Made by a program: the position numbers and the translations under genes | The notes under the pieces: generated by a model | The model's input: the letters and a program-made list of their open reading frames with translations, nothing else | Told to the model about the DNA's origin: nothing | Databases searched by the model: none | Assembly: GCA_003644505.1 (NCBI GenBank) | Contig: QNCM01000010.1 | Location: 1-42,977, forward strand | From: Candidatus Makaraimicrobium thalassicum | GTDB taxonomy: Bacteria; Omnitrophota; Gorgyraeia; Tantalellales; Tantalellaceae | Length of the DNA stretch: 42,977 bases | Reading direction: 5' to 3' | In this document: positions 33,293-40,870 of the stretch, piece by piece | Numbering within the stretch: position 1 is the stretch's first letter | Layout: the number at the start of each line of letters is the position of its first letter

Positions 33293-36076
33293 ATGGTTAA
33301 GAGAAAAAAGATCGTGAAGAAAAAAGCAACAAGGGCAAAAACGAAAAAAAACGTGTATTTTTTCGGCGGCGGGAAAGCCGACGGTAACGGAAGCATGAAG
33401 AACCTGCTGGGCGGTAAAGGCGCTAACCTGGCGGAGATGGCGGGACATCCAAAACTCAGGATCCCGGTACCCGCAGGTTTTACCATAACTACAGAGGTGT
33501 GTACTTATTATTATGATAAACACGGCAGGTATCCGGCAGGGCTTAAAGACGAGGCCAGGCTTGCCCTGAAAAAGGTCGAGAGGATCATGGGCAAGAGGTT
33601 CGGCGATCCCGAAAATCCTCTTCTTGTCTCCGTGCGCTCCGGCGCACGTCAGTCCATGCCCGGGATGATGGAGACCGTGCTTAACGTGGGCCTGACAACC
33701 AGGACCATCGCAGGCATGATCAAGCAGACAGGGAATGAAAGGTTTGTGTATGACGCGTACCGGCGGCTTATAACCATGTATTCGGATGTTGTTATGGAGA
33801 AGGCCGCGGGTATCGAACCTGGAGAAGGTAAAGGTATCCGGCAGCAGCTGGAAAAATTGCTGTCGGAGAAGAAACGCGAAAGAGGGGTCCGGTTGGACAC
33901 GGAGCTTAACGCCGCAGACCTCAAAGACCTGTGCGAGAAATACAAGAAGAAGGTAAAACAGGTTCTGGGTAAAGTTTTTCCGGACAACGCCGAGAAGCAG
34001 CTCTGGGGAGGTATAGGCGCTGTTTTTTCGTCCTGGAACGGCAGACGCGCTGTCGCGTACCGTAATATCGAGAACATCCCGCACGAATGGGGGACAGCGG
34101 TCAATGTCCAGACGATGGTGTTCGGCAACATGGGAGAGGATTCCGGCACCGGCGTCGCGTTTACTCGTAATCCGGGCAACGGTGACAGCAAATTCTACGG
34201 CGAGTACCTGTTTAACGCCCAGGGGGAGGACGTTGTCGCGGGTATCAGGACGCCGGCTCCCATCAATAAGAACTCCCAGAGCGATCAGAACAGGCACGAG
34301 GTAATGCTCAAAGACGCCATGCCCGGGATATACAGACAGCTCGATGCTATCCAGAACAGGCTTGAGAAGCATTATCACGATATGCAGGACATCGAGTTCA
34401 CCATAGAGAAAGGCCGGCTATTCCTGCTGCAGACCCGCGTCGGAAAACGTAACGGTCCGGCGGCTGTCAAGATGGCCGTTGATATGGTGAAGGAGAAGCT
34501 TATCACCAGGGAAGATGCCGTTATGCGGGTAAGACCGGAGCAGCTTGACGAGCTTCTTCATCCGATCATTGACCCTGATGCCGAGAAAAAGAACAAGTTT
34601 CTTGCCAAAGGTCTTCCCGCGGGTCCGGGCGCGGCGGTCGGTATGATCGTTTTTGATTCGAACAGTTCCGTGAAATGGGCGAAGAAAGGCAAGAAGGTCA
34701 TACTTGTCCGTGATGAGACGAACCCGGAGGATGTCGAAGGAATGAGAGCCGCGCAGGCTATTCTTACCGCCCGCGGCGGTATGACATCCCATGCGGCGCT
34801 TGTCGCCCGCGGCTGGGGCAAATGCTGTATCGTCGGGTGCGGAAACCTGGATATCGATTATAACGGGAAGGCCGTGAAGATCGGGGATACTGTTCTTAAA
34901 GAGGGAGACTGGGTCACGCTTAACGGTACAAAGGGCCTTGTGTTCAAAGGTGTTCTCCCGATGATGGATGCGACGAAGGAGAACAAGGTTCTCAACAGCT
35001 TCCTGAGTATCTGCGATACCATCAGGAAAATGAAGATACGGACCAATGCGGACACTCCGGAAGACGCCAGGAAAGCGCGTGAGTTCGGAGCTGAAGGCAT
35101 AGGACTTTTCAGGACAGAGCACATGTTCTACGGAAAGGGAGCGGAAGAGCCGCTTTTTAAACTCCGGAAAATGATACTTTCCGACACGATCGAGGAGCGG
35201 GAAGCCGCGCTTAAGGAACTGTATCCGTTCGTAAAGGCGGACATAAAAGGCACGCTTAAAGCGATGGCAGGGCTGCCGGTCACGATCAGGCTGCTTGACC
35301 CGCCGCTTCATGAGTTCGTGCCCCATCAGAAAGAACAGCTGGAGCAGCTGGCGAAAAGCCTGAAGGTCGATATGTCCAACCTTGAGAAACGTATCTCGCT
35401 TCTCAAGGAGAGCAATCCCATGATGGGACACCGCGGCGTGCGTCTCGGTGTGACCTATCCGGAGATCACCGAGATGCAGGTCCGGGCCATACTCGAGGCT
35501 ACGGCGGAGCTGGTGAAGGCAAAAGAGAAGGTATCCCCGGAAATAATGATCCCGGTCGTGGGAACTGACAGGGAAATAGACGATCAGAGAGCGATCGTCA
35601 GCCGGGTTTACAAAGAGGTGCTGAAGAAATATCATCTCAGAAAAGTGCCGCTTATGGTAGGCACGATGATCGAGATACCCCGCGCGGCGCTTACGGCCGA
35701 CAAGATCGCGGAAGTGGCCGAATTCTTCTCGTTCGGCACGAACGACCTTACGCAGATGAGCTATGGTTTCTCACGGGACGATATGGGAGGATTTCTTGCG
35801 CCATACCTGGATAAAGGCATACTTTCGAAGGATCCTTTCCAGTCCCTTGACCAGGAAGGGGTGGGCCAGCTTATCAGCCTGGGTATTGACCGCGGGAGAA
35901 AGGTGCGTCCGGGACTGAAGGTCGGCATCTGCGGGGAACACGGCGGCGATCCGGATTCCATCGCTTTCTGTTACAGGGCGGGAATGGATTACGTTAGCTG
36001 TTCGCCGTTCCGCGTTCCGATCGCAAGACTTGCCGCGGCGCAGGCAGCGATTCAGGGATCGCGCGGTAAAAAGTGA
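33293..36076 (+). CDS. ppdK: Pyruvate, phosphate dikinase
   Basis: PPDK interconverts pyruvate, ATP and phosphate with PEP, AMP and pyrophosphate. The 927 residues hold the ATP-grasp N-terminus (FGGGKADGNGSMKNLLGGKGANLAEM), the swivelling phosphohistidine in GGMTSHAALVARG (His500) and the PEP/pyruvate barrel with GICGEHGGDP (Cys880). It is about 40-50 residues longer than many PPDKs. Part of that is a lysine-rich N-terminal lead (MVKRKKIVKKKATRAKTKKN). AAAGGAGGAAAG gives a strong ribosome site and no better internal start is evident. Threonine next to the histidine is the usual regulatory site when a PPDK regulatory protein exists. Confidence 0.97.
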   Translation: MVKRKKIVKKKATRAKTKKNVYFFGGGKADGNGSMKNLLGGKGANLAEMAGHPKLRIPVPAGFTITTEVCTYYYDKHGRYPAGLKDEARLALKKVERIMGKRFGDPENPLLVSVRSGARQSMPGMMETVLNVGLTTRTIAGMIKQTGNERFVYDAYRRLITMYSDVVMEKAAGIEPGEGKGIRQQLEKLLSEKKRERGVRLDTELNAADLKDLCEKYKKKVKQVLGKVFPDNAEKQLWGGIGAVFSSWNGRRAVAYRNIENIPHEWGTAVNVQTMVFGNMGEDSGTGVAFTRNPGNGDSKFYGEYLFNAQGEDVVAGIRTPAPINKNSQSDQNRHEVMLKDAMPGIYRQLDAIQNRLEKHYHDMQDIEFTIEKGRLFLLQTRVGKRNGPAAVKMAVDMVKEKLITREDAVMRVRPEQLDELLHPIIDPDAEKKNKFLAKGLPAGPGAAVGMIVFDSNSSVKWAKKGKKVILVRDETNPEDVEGMRAAQAILTARGGMTSHAALVARGWGKCCIVGCGNLDIDYNGKAVKIGDTVLKEGDWVTLNGTKGLVFKGVLPMMDATKENKVLNSFLSICDTIRKMKIRTNADTPEDARKAREFGAEGIGLFRTEHMFYGKGAEEPLFKLRKMILSDTIEEREAALKELYPFVKADIKGTLKAMAGLPVTIRLLDPPLHEFVPHQKEQLEQLAKSLKVDMSNLEKRISLLKESNPMMGHRGVRLGVTYPEITEMQVRAILEATAELVKAKEKVSPEIMIPVVGTDREIDDQRAIVSRVYKEVLKKYHLRKVPLMVGTMIEIPRAALTADKIAEVAEFFSFGTNDLTQMSYGFSRDDMGGFLAPYLDKGILSKDPFQSLDQEGVGQLISLGIDRGRKVRPGLKVGICGEHGGDPDSIAFCYRAGMDYVSCSPFRVPIARLAAAQAAIQGSRGKK

Positions 36077-36085
36077 AGATAAGCG

Positions 36086-36111
36086 ATAAATGCGGATTTA
36101 TGCAGAGCTAA
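36086..36111 (-). repeat. 26-base element, copy 2 (upstream of sigma gene)
   Basis: Read on the minus strand this is AGCTCTGCATAAAT followed by CCGCATTTAT, 24 of 26 identical to 429-454. It also holds a local dyad, ATAAAT-GCGG-ATTTAT (36086-36101). It lies between ppdK and the sigma gene, 20 bases before its ATG, so binding there could control the sigma gene. Confidence 0.5.
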
Positions 36112-36130
36112 TTACTCATAAAGGAAAGAT

Positions 36131-36991
36131 ATGGATGCGATAAAGCTTTATCTTAAGGACATACGTGACCTGCCGCTTCTTACGCCTGTGGAAGAAAAAG
36201 AGCTGGCCATGAAGGTCAAGAAAGGCAGCAAGAAGGCCAGACAGAAGATGATCAAGAGCAACCTGAGGCTGGTCATCAACATTGCGAAGAAATACAGTTA
36301 TCTGGGCGTGCCCATGCTGGACCTTATCGAGGAAGGCAACCTGGGTTTGATGAAAGCTGTTACTAAATACGATCCGGATAAAGGGTACCGTTTCAGCACG
36401 TATGCCGCCTGGTGGATCAAGCAGTTTATCACCAGAGCCGTGGCAAATCAGGGCAAAACAGTCCGCATACCGGTCTACGTAATGGAAATGCTCATGCGGT
36501 TCCAGAAGGTAAAGAAGCATCTTCTGCAGAAGTTGAAGAAGAACCCGCATATGAGCGACATAGCCAAGAAGATGAAGATGCCGATAGCGCGTGTGCGCCA
36601 GCTCAGCCATATGGCATCGAATATAGCCAGTCTGAACGCGCCGATCGGCGAGTCGGGAGACTCCGAATTCATGGATCTCATCGAGGACGAAAGTATCATA
36701 AACTCCGTTGATGAGCTTTCCAAGTTCCTCCTGCACGAGAGGATCGAGGGGCTTCTGGAGAAGATGACCGAGCGCGAAAACAAAATATTAAGGCTCAGGT
36801 TCGGTCTTACGGAAGACGGTGTTTCACATACCCTCCGGGATACCGCGAAACATTTCGGCATCACGCGGGAAAGGGTCAGACAGATCGAGGCCGCGTGTAT
36901 GCAGAAGCTGCGGAAGTTGATGGAGGAGCAGGAGAAAGAAGCGGAAGCCCAACTAACCAAAAAGGTAAAGAAAAAGAAGACCAGACGGTAA
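36131..36991 (+). CDS. RNA polymerase sigma-70 factor, RpoD/SigA-like
   Basis: The 286-residue factor has region 1.2 (LYLKDIRDLPLLTPVEEKEL) and region 2 with the core-binding and -10 elements (LDLIEEGNLGLMKAV, FSTYAAWWIKQFITRAV). Region 3 is present, and region 4 carries the helix-turn-helix DTAKHFGITRERVRQIEA. Region 1.1 is absent, so it is a short primary or group 2 factor. The synteny position argues for the housekeeping sigma. The tail is lysine-rich (KKVKKKKTRR). AAAGGAAAG precedes the ATG. A 26-base element shared with the argC leader ends 20 bases upstream. Confidence 0.92.
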   Translation: MDAIKLYLKDIRDLPLLTPVEEKELAMKVKKGSKKARQKMIKSNLRLVINIAKKYSYLGVPMLDLIEEGNLGLMKAVTKYDPDKGYRFSTYAAWWIKQFITRAVANQGKTVRIPVYVMEMLMRFQKVKKHLLQKLKKNPHMSDIAKKMKMPIARVRQLSHMASNIASLNAPIGESGDSEFMDLIEDESIINSVDELSKFLLHERIEGLLEKMTERENKILRLRFGLTEDGVSHTLRDTAKHFGITRERVRQIEAACMQKLRKLMEEQEKEAEAQLTKKVKKKKTRR

Positions 36992-36995
36992 AAGC

Positions 36996-37041
36996 GCGCC
37001 TGTAGCTCAGCTGGATAGAGAGCGGCTGCCTCCTAAGCAGG
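36996..37041 (+). pseudogene. 5' half of tRNA-Arg(CCU), truncated
   Basis: Acceptor strand GCGCCTG (36996-37002), TA, D arm GCTC...GAGC (37005-37023), and anticodon arm with loop CTCCTAA (37030-37036, anticodon CCT) are recognisable. After 37041 no T arm, no TTCGAAT and no CAGGCGC acceptor complement can be found. The D loop has about two extra bases, and pair 27-43 is G-G. So this is a broken tRNA-Arg gene, five bases after the sigma gene and at the edge of the low-GC region. Confidence 0.75.
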
Positions 37042-37138
37042 ACCGGACTCTCCCCGCGACCCCTTTAACCCGCTGTAATTACGTTATTTTATAACCAGTT
37101 GCAGTAATTTGTAATGTACCTCTTTAGTCAAGGCATTT

Positions 37139-37219
37139 TTAAATTAGAACTCGCTCTTTGTTAATACAAGTTTCATAGAAGAACTGTCTGGGCGTCATAT
37201 TGTTCAGCGATTGAGGGGG
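37139..37219 (-). pseudogene. C-terminal remnant of a DDE transposase
   Basis: On the minus strand one frame reads PPQSLNNMTPRQFFYETC and a few more residues to a stop (complement of 37139-37141). This matches the end of IS3/IS481-type integrase-core transposases, which commonly finish (R)PHQSLNxMTPxxF. Homology stops at about 37219, where the gtrA upstream region begins. It marks an insertion-sequence scar between the broken tRNA and the island. The family is uncertain because only about 26 codons remain. Confidence 0.55.
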
Positions 37220-37229
37220 GCAGTATAAT
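37200..37229 (+). promoter_or_regulatory. possible promoter at the island edge
   Basis: A perfect TATAAT (37224-37229) follows TTGTTC (37200-37205) at 18 bases. The predicted start near 37236 would leave fewer than ten bases before the gtrA ATG at 37245, cutting off most of its ribosome site, so the assignment is doubtful. Confidence 0.3.
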
Positions 37230-37244
37230 ATAGGGACGAACGTT

Positions 37245-37655
37245 ATGGTAGAAAGACTTTTCAGGAGGCCAACGGCAAATATTTTCATTCAGGTATTCCG
37301 ATATATCTTAGCAGGTGGGGTTGCATATATAATTGATTATAGTTCACTAATTGTTTGTATAGAGATTTTCAAAGTTTATTATCTAACAGCTGCTGCCGCA
37401 GCATTTTTGCTGGGATTATTGACGAGTTATATCCTAAATGTTGTATGGGTTTTCGATAGGAAAGTATTCAGCAATAAGTATGTGGAGACCTTGATTTTTG
37501 CCTTTATTGGGGGTGTCGGGCTTATTTTAAATCAGCATTTTATCTGGTTTTTCACGGAAAATATAAATTTACATTATTTGTTTTCAAAATTTTTTTCCAC
37601 AATAATTGTTTTTGTATGGAGTTTCTCCGCGAGAAAATATATATTATTTCGTTAA
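37245..37655 (+). CDS. GtrA-family membrane protein
   Basis: The 136-residue protein has four hydrophobic segments (about 16-37, 44-68, 80-102 and 110-130) and the GtrA pattern FRYILAGGVAYIIDY ... SYILNVVWVF ... SARKYILF. GtrA-type proteins are thought to flip or help transfer polyprenyl-linked sugars for cell-surface glycans. The gene is the first of the AT-rich cluster and is separated by 141 bases from the inositol synthase gene, so it may be its own unit. A role in glycosylating an inositol lipid is my inference from position. Confidence 0.8.
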   Translation: MVERLFRRPTANIFIQVFRYILAGGVAYIIDYSSLIVCIEIFKVYYLTAAAAAFLLGLLTSYILNVVWVFDRKVFSNKYVETLIFAFIGGVGLILNQHFIWFFTENINLHYLFSKFFSTIIVFVWSFSARKYILFR

Positions 37656-37796
37656 AAGATCTTGTTATGAACGCAGTTTTGATATAGAAACCTGCTCGCT
37701 GAATTGCAACCCTTTGTGTTATTATATTTTTTTTGAATGACATATGAAGAAGTCCTATTGCTTAATGTTTATCGCTAAGGAAAGGGGCGTAAGGCT

Positions 37797-38957
37797 ATGG
37801 CCAAAATTAAAGTCGCAATCATTGGAGTCGGTAATTGTGCTGCTTCGCTGGTTCAGGGAATAGAATATTACAAAAATGCGAAGGATGAAGATTTTATTCC
37901 CGGGTTAATGCACGTTAACCTGGGAGGTTATCATATAAGTGATATAGAGTTTTCAACTGCTTTTGATATTGCTAAAAATAAGGTTGGCAAAGACTTAAGT
38001 GAAGCTATTCATGCAAAACCTAATAATGCTGCAGTATTTGCTAAAGTTCCTTCTCTCGGAATTAAGGTTCATCGCGGAATGACTCATGACGGTTTGGGTA
38101 AATATTTATCGCGAATTATTAAAGAAGCTCCCGGAAAAACCGATGATGTGTCCGGCATATTAAAAGAGACAAAGACCGATATAGTTATTAATTATCTTCC
38201 GGTTGGTTCGGAAGAGGCTACAAAATGGTATGTTGAACAAGTATTAAATGCCGGATGTGCCTTTATTAACTGTATTCCGGTTTTTATCGCAAGGGAAGAG
38301 TACTGGCAAAATCGTTTTAAAGAAAAAGGATTACCAATTATCGGTGATGATATAAAATCACAAGTAGGCGCAACAATACTGCATAGAGTTTTGACAAATC
38401 TATTTTTAGACAGGGGGATGCCTGTAGATCATACTTACCAGCTCAATACGGGAGGTAATACGGACTTTTTGAATATGAAAGAAGAAGGACGCCTTATTTC
38501 AAAGAAAATATCAAAAACACATGCTGTTGTTTCTCAAATACAGAATAGGGGATTGACCATTGATAAAGAAGATGTTCACATTGGACCAAGTGATTATGTT
38601 CCATGGCAAAAAGATAATAAGCTTTGTTTCTTGCGTATAGAAAGCCGCCATTTTGGGAATCTTCCTATGAATCTAGAATGTCGACTTTCAGTAGAAGATT
38701 CTCCTAATTCTGCCGGGGTTGTTATAGATGCAATTCGTTGTGCAAAGATCGCGTTGAATAATGGGATATCAGGCGCGCTTTTAGGGCCCAGTGCATATTT
38801 TAAAAAATCACCTCCTGTACAGTATGATGACAATACAGCTCGAAAGATGGTAGAAGATTTTATCGCTACTTATAGAGGGGAAAAAGGAAAGTCCAAGAAA
38901 ACAAAAGCACTTAAGAACAAGAAAGGTAAGAGTAAAAAGAAAGGGACTTCAGGTTAG
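37797..38957 (+). CDS. ino1: myo-Inositol-1-phosphate synthase
   Basis: It cyclises glucose 6-phosphate to inositol 1-phosphate with NAD. The 386 residues begin with the Rossmann motif [19 protein letters not shown]. They contain [25 protein letters not shown], the active-site stretch [15 protein letters not shown] (Lys187) and [10 protein letters not shown]. The form is the short bacterial/archaeal one. The last 25 or so residues are a lysine-rich tail beyond the usual end. GGAAAGGGG supports ATG 37797. Base composition is much more AT-rich than the genes before 37,000. It supplies the head group for the next gene's product. Confidence 0.93.
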   Translation: MAKIKVAIIGVGNCAASLVQGIEYYKNAKDEDFIPGLMHVNLGGYHISDIEFSTAFDIAKNKVGKDLSEAIHAKPNNAAVFAKVPSLGIKVHRGMTHDGLGKYLSRIIKEAPGKTDDVSGILKETKTDIVINYLPVGSEEATKWYVEQVLNAGCAFINCIPVFIAREEYWQNRFKEKGLPIIGDDIKSQVGATILHRVLTNLFLDRGMPVDHTYQLNTGGNTDFLNMKEEGRLISKKISKTHAVVSQIQNRGLTIDKEDVHIGPSDYVPWQKDNKLCFLRIESRHFGNLPMNLECRLSVEDSPNSAGVVIDAIRCAKIALNNGISGALLGPSAYFKKSPPVQYDDNTARKMVEDFIATYRGEKGKSKKTKALKNKKGKSKKKGTSG

Positions 38958-38963
38958 TTTTAA

Positions 38964-39545
38964 ATGGCCGATTCAGTAGAGAAATTCGTTCGTTTCCTTG
39001 CAAGGTACCCAGGCAGTATTTTAGCAAAGACAAAAATAACTCCAAATCAGATAACATTTTTGGGACTTTCACTTAACTGCGCTGTTGCTTATTTGATCGC
39101 TAGAGGGCAGTTAAGTTATTTAACTATTGGTATCCTAATTTGGATCGCCGGTTTTTTTGATGCTCTTGATGGAAGTGTAGCTCGAATTACAGGACGTACT
39201 ACGATCTTTGGCAATTTCTGGGATTCAGTTCTTGATCGTTATTCAGATACAGTTATTTATTTTGGGATATTACTGTATTTTTTAGAATTAGGGAAAGCAA
39301 ATTATGTCATATTGATCGTAGTTGCAATAATAGGGTCTTTGATCGTAAGTTATTCTAGAGCCAAGGCAGAAAGTCTTGACCAGGAGTGTAAAATCGGGGT
39401 GATGCCACGACCAGTCAGGATAATCGTACTTGGTGCCAGCTTTTGTATAGGCCAGATATTTTTGGGACTGTTAGTAATTGCTATTCTTTCCCATATTACG
39501 GTGCTTCAGAGAATACTTCATGTTTATAAGAAACTTCGCAAATAA
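38964..39545 (+). CDS. CDP-alcohol phosphatidyltransferase, probable inositol-phosphate type
   Basis: The 193-residue membrane enzyme carries the complete CAP motif D66-x2-D69-G70-x2-A73-R74-x8-G83-x3-D87-x3-D91, which binds metal and the CDP-lipid. The following DRYSD resembles the DRxSD of mycobacterial PIP synthase and archaeal archaetidylinositol phosphate synthase. With an inositol-1-phosphate synthase six bases upstream and a cytidylyltransferase next, the likely reaction is CDP-lipid plus inositol 1-phosphate to phosphatidyl- (or archaetidyl-) inositol phosphate. Glycerol-phosphate or serine acceptors cannot be excluded. There is no clear ribosome site, so coupling to the upstream gene is likely. 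Confidence 0.85.
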   Translation: MADSVEKFVRFLARYPGSILAKTKITPNQITFLGLSLNCAVAYLIARGQLSYLTIGILIWIAGFFDALDGSVARITGRTTIFGNFWDSVLDRYSDTVIYFGILLYFLELGKANYVILIVVAIIGSLIVSYSRAKAESLDQECKIGVMPRPVRIIVLGASFCIGQIFLGLLVIAILSHITVLQRILHVYKKLRK

Positions 39546-39548
39546 ATT

Positions 39549-40130
39549 ATGCCCGAATTCATATTTTCTTGTCTTTGGTATTTACTTCCAGCTGCCTTAG
39601 GTAATCACAATGCTTCTTGTGGCAATCGGATATGGTTACCCAGCATACTTAAAAGAGGTTTGGCAAAAATTGCGGTGCCTATTGATTTTGGTGTTAAATG
39701 GCGTGGTTGTGAAATTTTTGGAAAAAACAAGACATGGAGAGGGCTTTTAGTCGGGGTTATAACAGGAATGATCGTAGCTGGGATCCAGGCACTCCTGTTT
39801 TTTAATAGTGATTTTTTTGTAAGATACACAATAGTTGATTACAGAAAAGTTAATTTTATTTTAATAGGTTCTTTAATGGGAGGAGGAGCTCTTTTAGGTG
39901 ATTTAATAGAAAGTTTTATAAAACGGAGGCTTAATAAACCGTCTGGCAAACCCTGGTTTCCCTGGGATCAGATAGATTGGATTATAGGGGCTATGGTTTT
40001 AAGTTCGATTGTCTATGCTCCTCTTCCCAAAGTAGCGATAGTTACAATATTATTGTATCTAGTTGTTCACTTATGTTCTGATCGCGTTGTATGTTGGATG
40101 GGTATAAAAAAGAGAGAGGAAGTGAATTGA
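39549..40130 (+). CDS. CarS-type cytidylyltransferase (CDP-archaeol synthase family)
   Basis: The 193-residue membrane protein has the CarS/DUF46 signatures FGKNKTWRG (57-65), GDLIESFIKRR (117-127) and PWDQIDWIIGA (138-148). Around them lie about four hydrophobic segments. In archaea CarS makes CDP-archaeol from CTP and unsaturated archaetidic acid; it is a relative of CdsA. Here, next to two acyltransferases, its substrate may be ordinary phosphatidic acid, which is inference. It follows the phosphatidyltransferase by three bases and ends in TTGA, overlapping the next start. The N-terminus (residues 18-30, with two cysteines) is unusually polar. Confidence 0.85.
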   Translation: MPEFIFSCLWYLLPAALGNHNASCGNRIWLPSILKRGLAKIAVPIDFGVKWRGCEIFGKNKTWRGLLVGVITGMIVAGIQALLFFNSDFFVRYTIVDYRKVNFILIGSLMGGGALLGDLIESFIKRRLNKPSGKPWFPWDQIDWIIGAMVLSSIVYAPLPKVAIVTILLYLVVHLCSDRVVCWMGIKKREEVN

Positions 40131-40867
40131 TCAGAGCCTTTAGATATATCCATAGCGGCATATTTTGGTTTTTAGTAATTTTTTATAGCGTAGTTGTGAA
40201 TAAGGGTTCTTACGTAATAGCCTTATTTATAAAGGACAAAGAAGAGAAAAAATTATTTTATCAAAAAGGAATAAGATTATGTGGATCTCTTTTAGTCAAT
40301 GCTTCGCTCGTCAAAGTGAAAGTTTCAGGCTTGGAAAACATCCCTGATAATGCAAATGTTATTTTTACGCCAAATCATCAAAGTTATCTTGATATTTTTA
40401 TTTTACTTAAATATTTACCTTGCCCGTTTAAATTCATTACAATGAGAAAGCTTCTTAAGGTTCCTTTTATAGGGGATTTTATCAGAAACGCGGGGTTTCT
40501 TTCCTTAGACACGAAGGACAGGAAAAACTCTATTAGAACAATTCATAAGATAGTAGACCTGCTAAAAAAAGGCAGATCTTTTGTCATTTTCCCGGAAGGA
40601 AAATTAACGAAAGATGGTAATATTGGCGAATTTGGCAGGGGAACTTCTATTATTATTCAACGCAGCAGGAAGCCCGTGGTACCTATAGCAATTGATGGAA
40701 GTTTTTCTGTATTACCTAAAGGATCCTGGAAGTTACAGCCTAAAGAAGTCAAGGTGAATATTGGAAAGCCAGTTTATTTTGAAAAGTATTATAATGATAT
40801 TAATAAAAAGTCCTCTATGGAAGTAGGGAATAGACTTAGGGATATTCTTGCAAGTTTAAAGGGATAA
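40127..40867 (+). CDS. PlsC-type 1-acylglycerol-3-phosphate acyltransferase, first copy
   Basis: The 246-residue acyltransferase has an N-terminal membrane segment, the catalytic NHQSYLD (His84, Asp89; H-x4-D), and the substrate-binding FPEGK (155-159). I chose TTG 40127, which overlaps the CarS stop as TTGA and follows GAGAGGAAG. The ATG at 40091 would lie 40 bases inside the CarS gene and add 12 polar residues. The reaction expected is acylation of lysophosphatidic acid to phosphatidic acid, upstream of CTP activation. The acyl donor and position cannot be read. Confidence 0.84.
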   Translation: MIRAFRYIHSGIFWFLVIFYSVVVNKGSYVIALFIKDKEEKKLFYQKGIRLCGSLLVNASLVKVKVSGLENIPDNANVIFTPNHQSYLDIFILLKYLPCPFKFITMRKLLKVPFIGDFIRNAGFLSLDTKDRKNSIRTIHKIVDLLKKGRSFVIFPEGKLTKDGNIGEFGRGTSIIIQRSRKPVVPIAIDGSFSVLPKGSWKLQPKEVKVNIGKPVYFEKYYNDINKKSSMEVGNRLRDILASLKG

Positions 40868-40870
40868 GAG

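Noticed and set aside
34418-35635. Open frame of 405 codons antisense to ppdK
   Set aside because: The sense strand encodes an intact PPDK with all motifs; the antisense translation matches nothing I know and has no ribosome site.
36996-37075. A complete tRNA-Arg(CCU) gene
   Set aside because: The 5' half fits, but no T arm, no TTCGAAT and no 3' acceptor strand follow; only a truncated gene is supported.
37704-37728. TTGCAA ... TATATT before the inositol synthase gene as a promoter
   Set aside because: The spacing is about 13 bases, too short, and the region is generally AT-rich, so the match is not meaningful.
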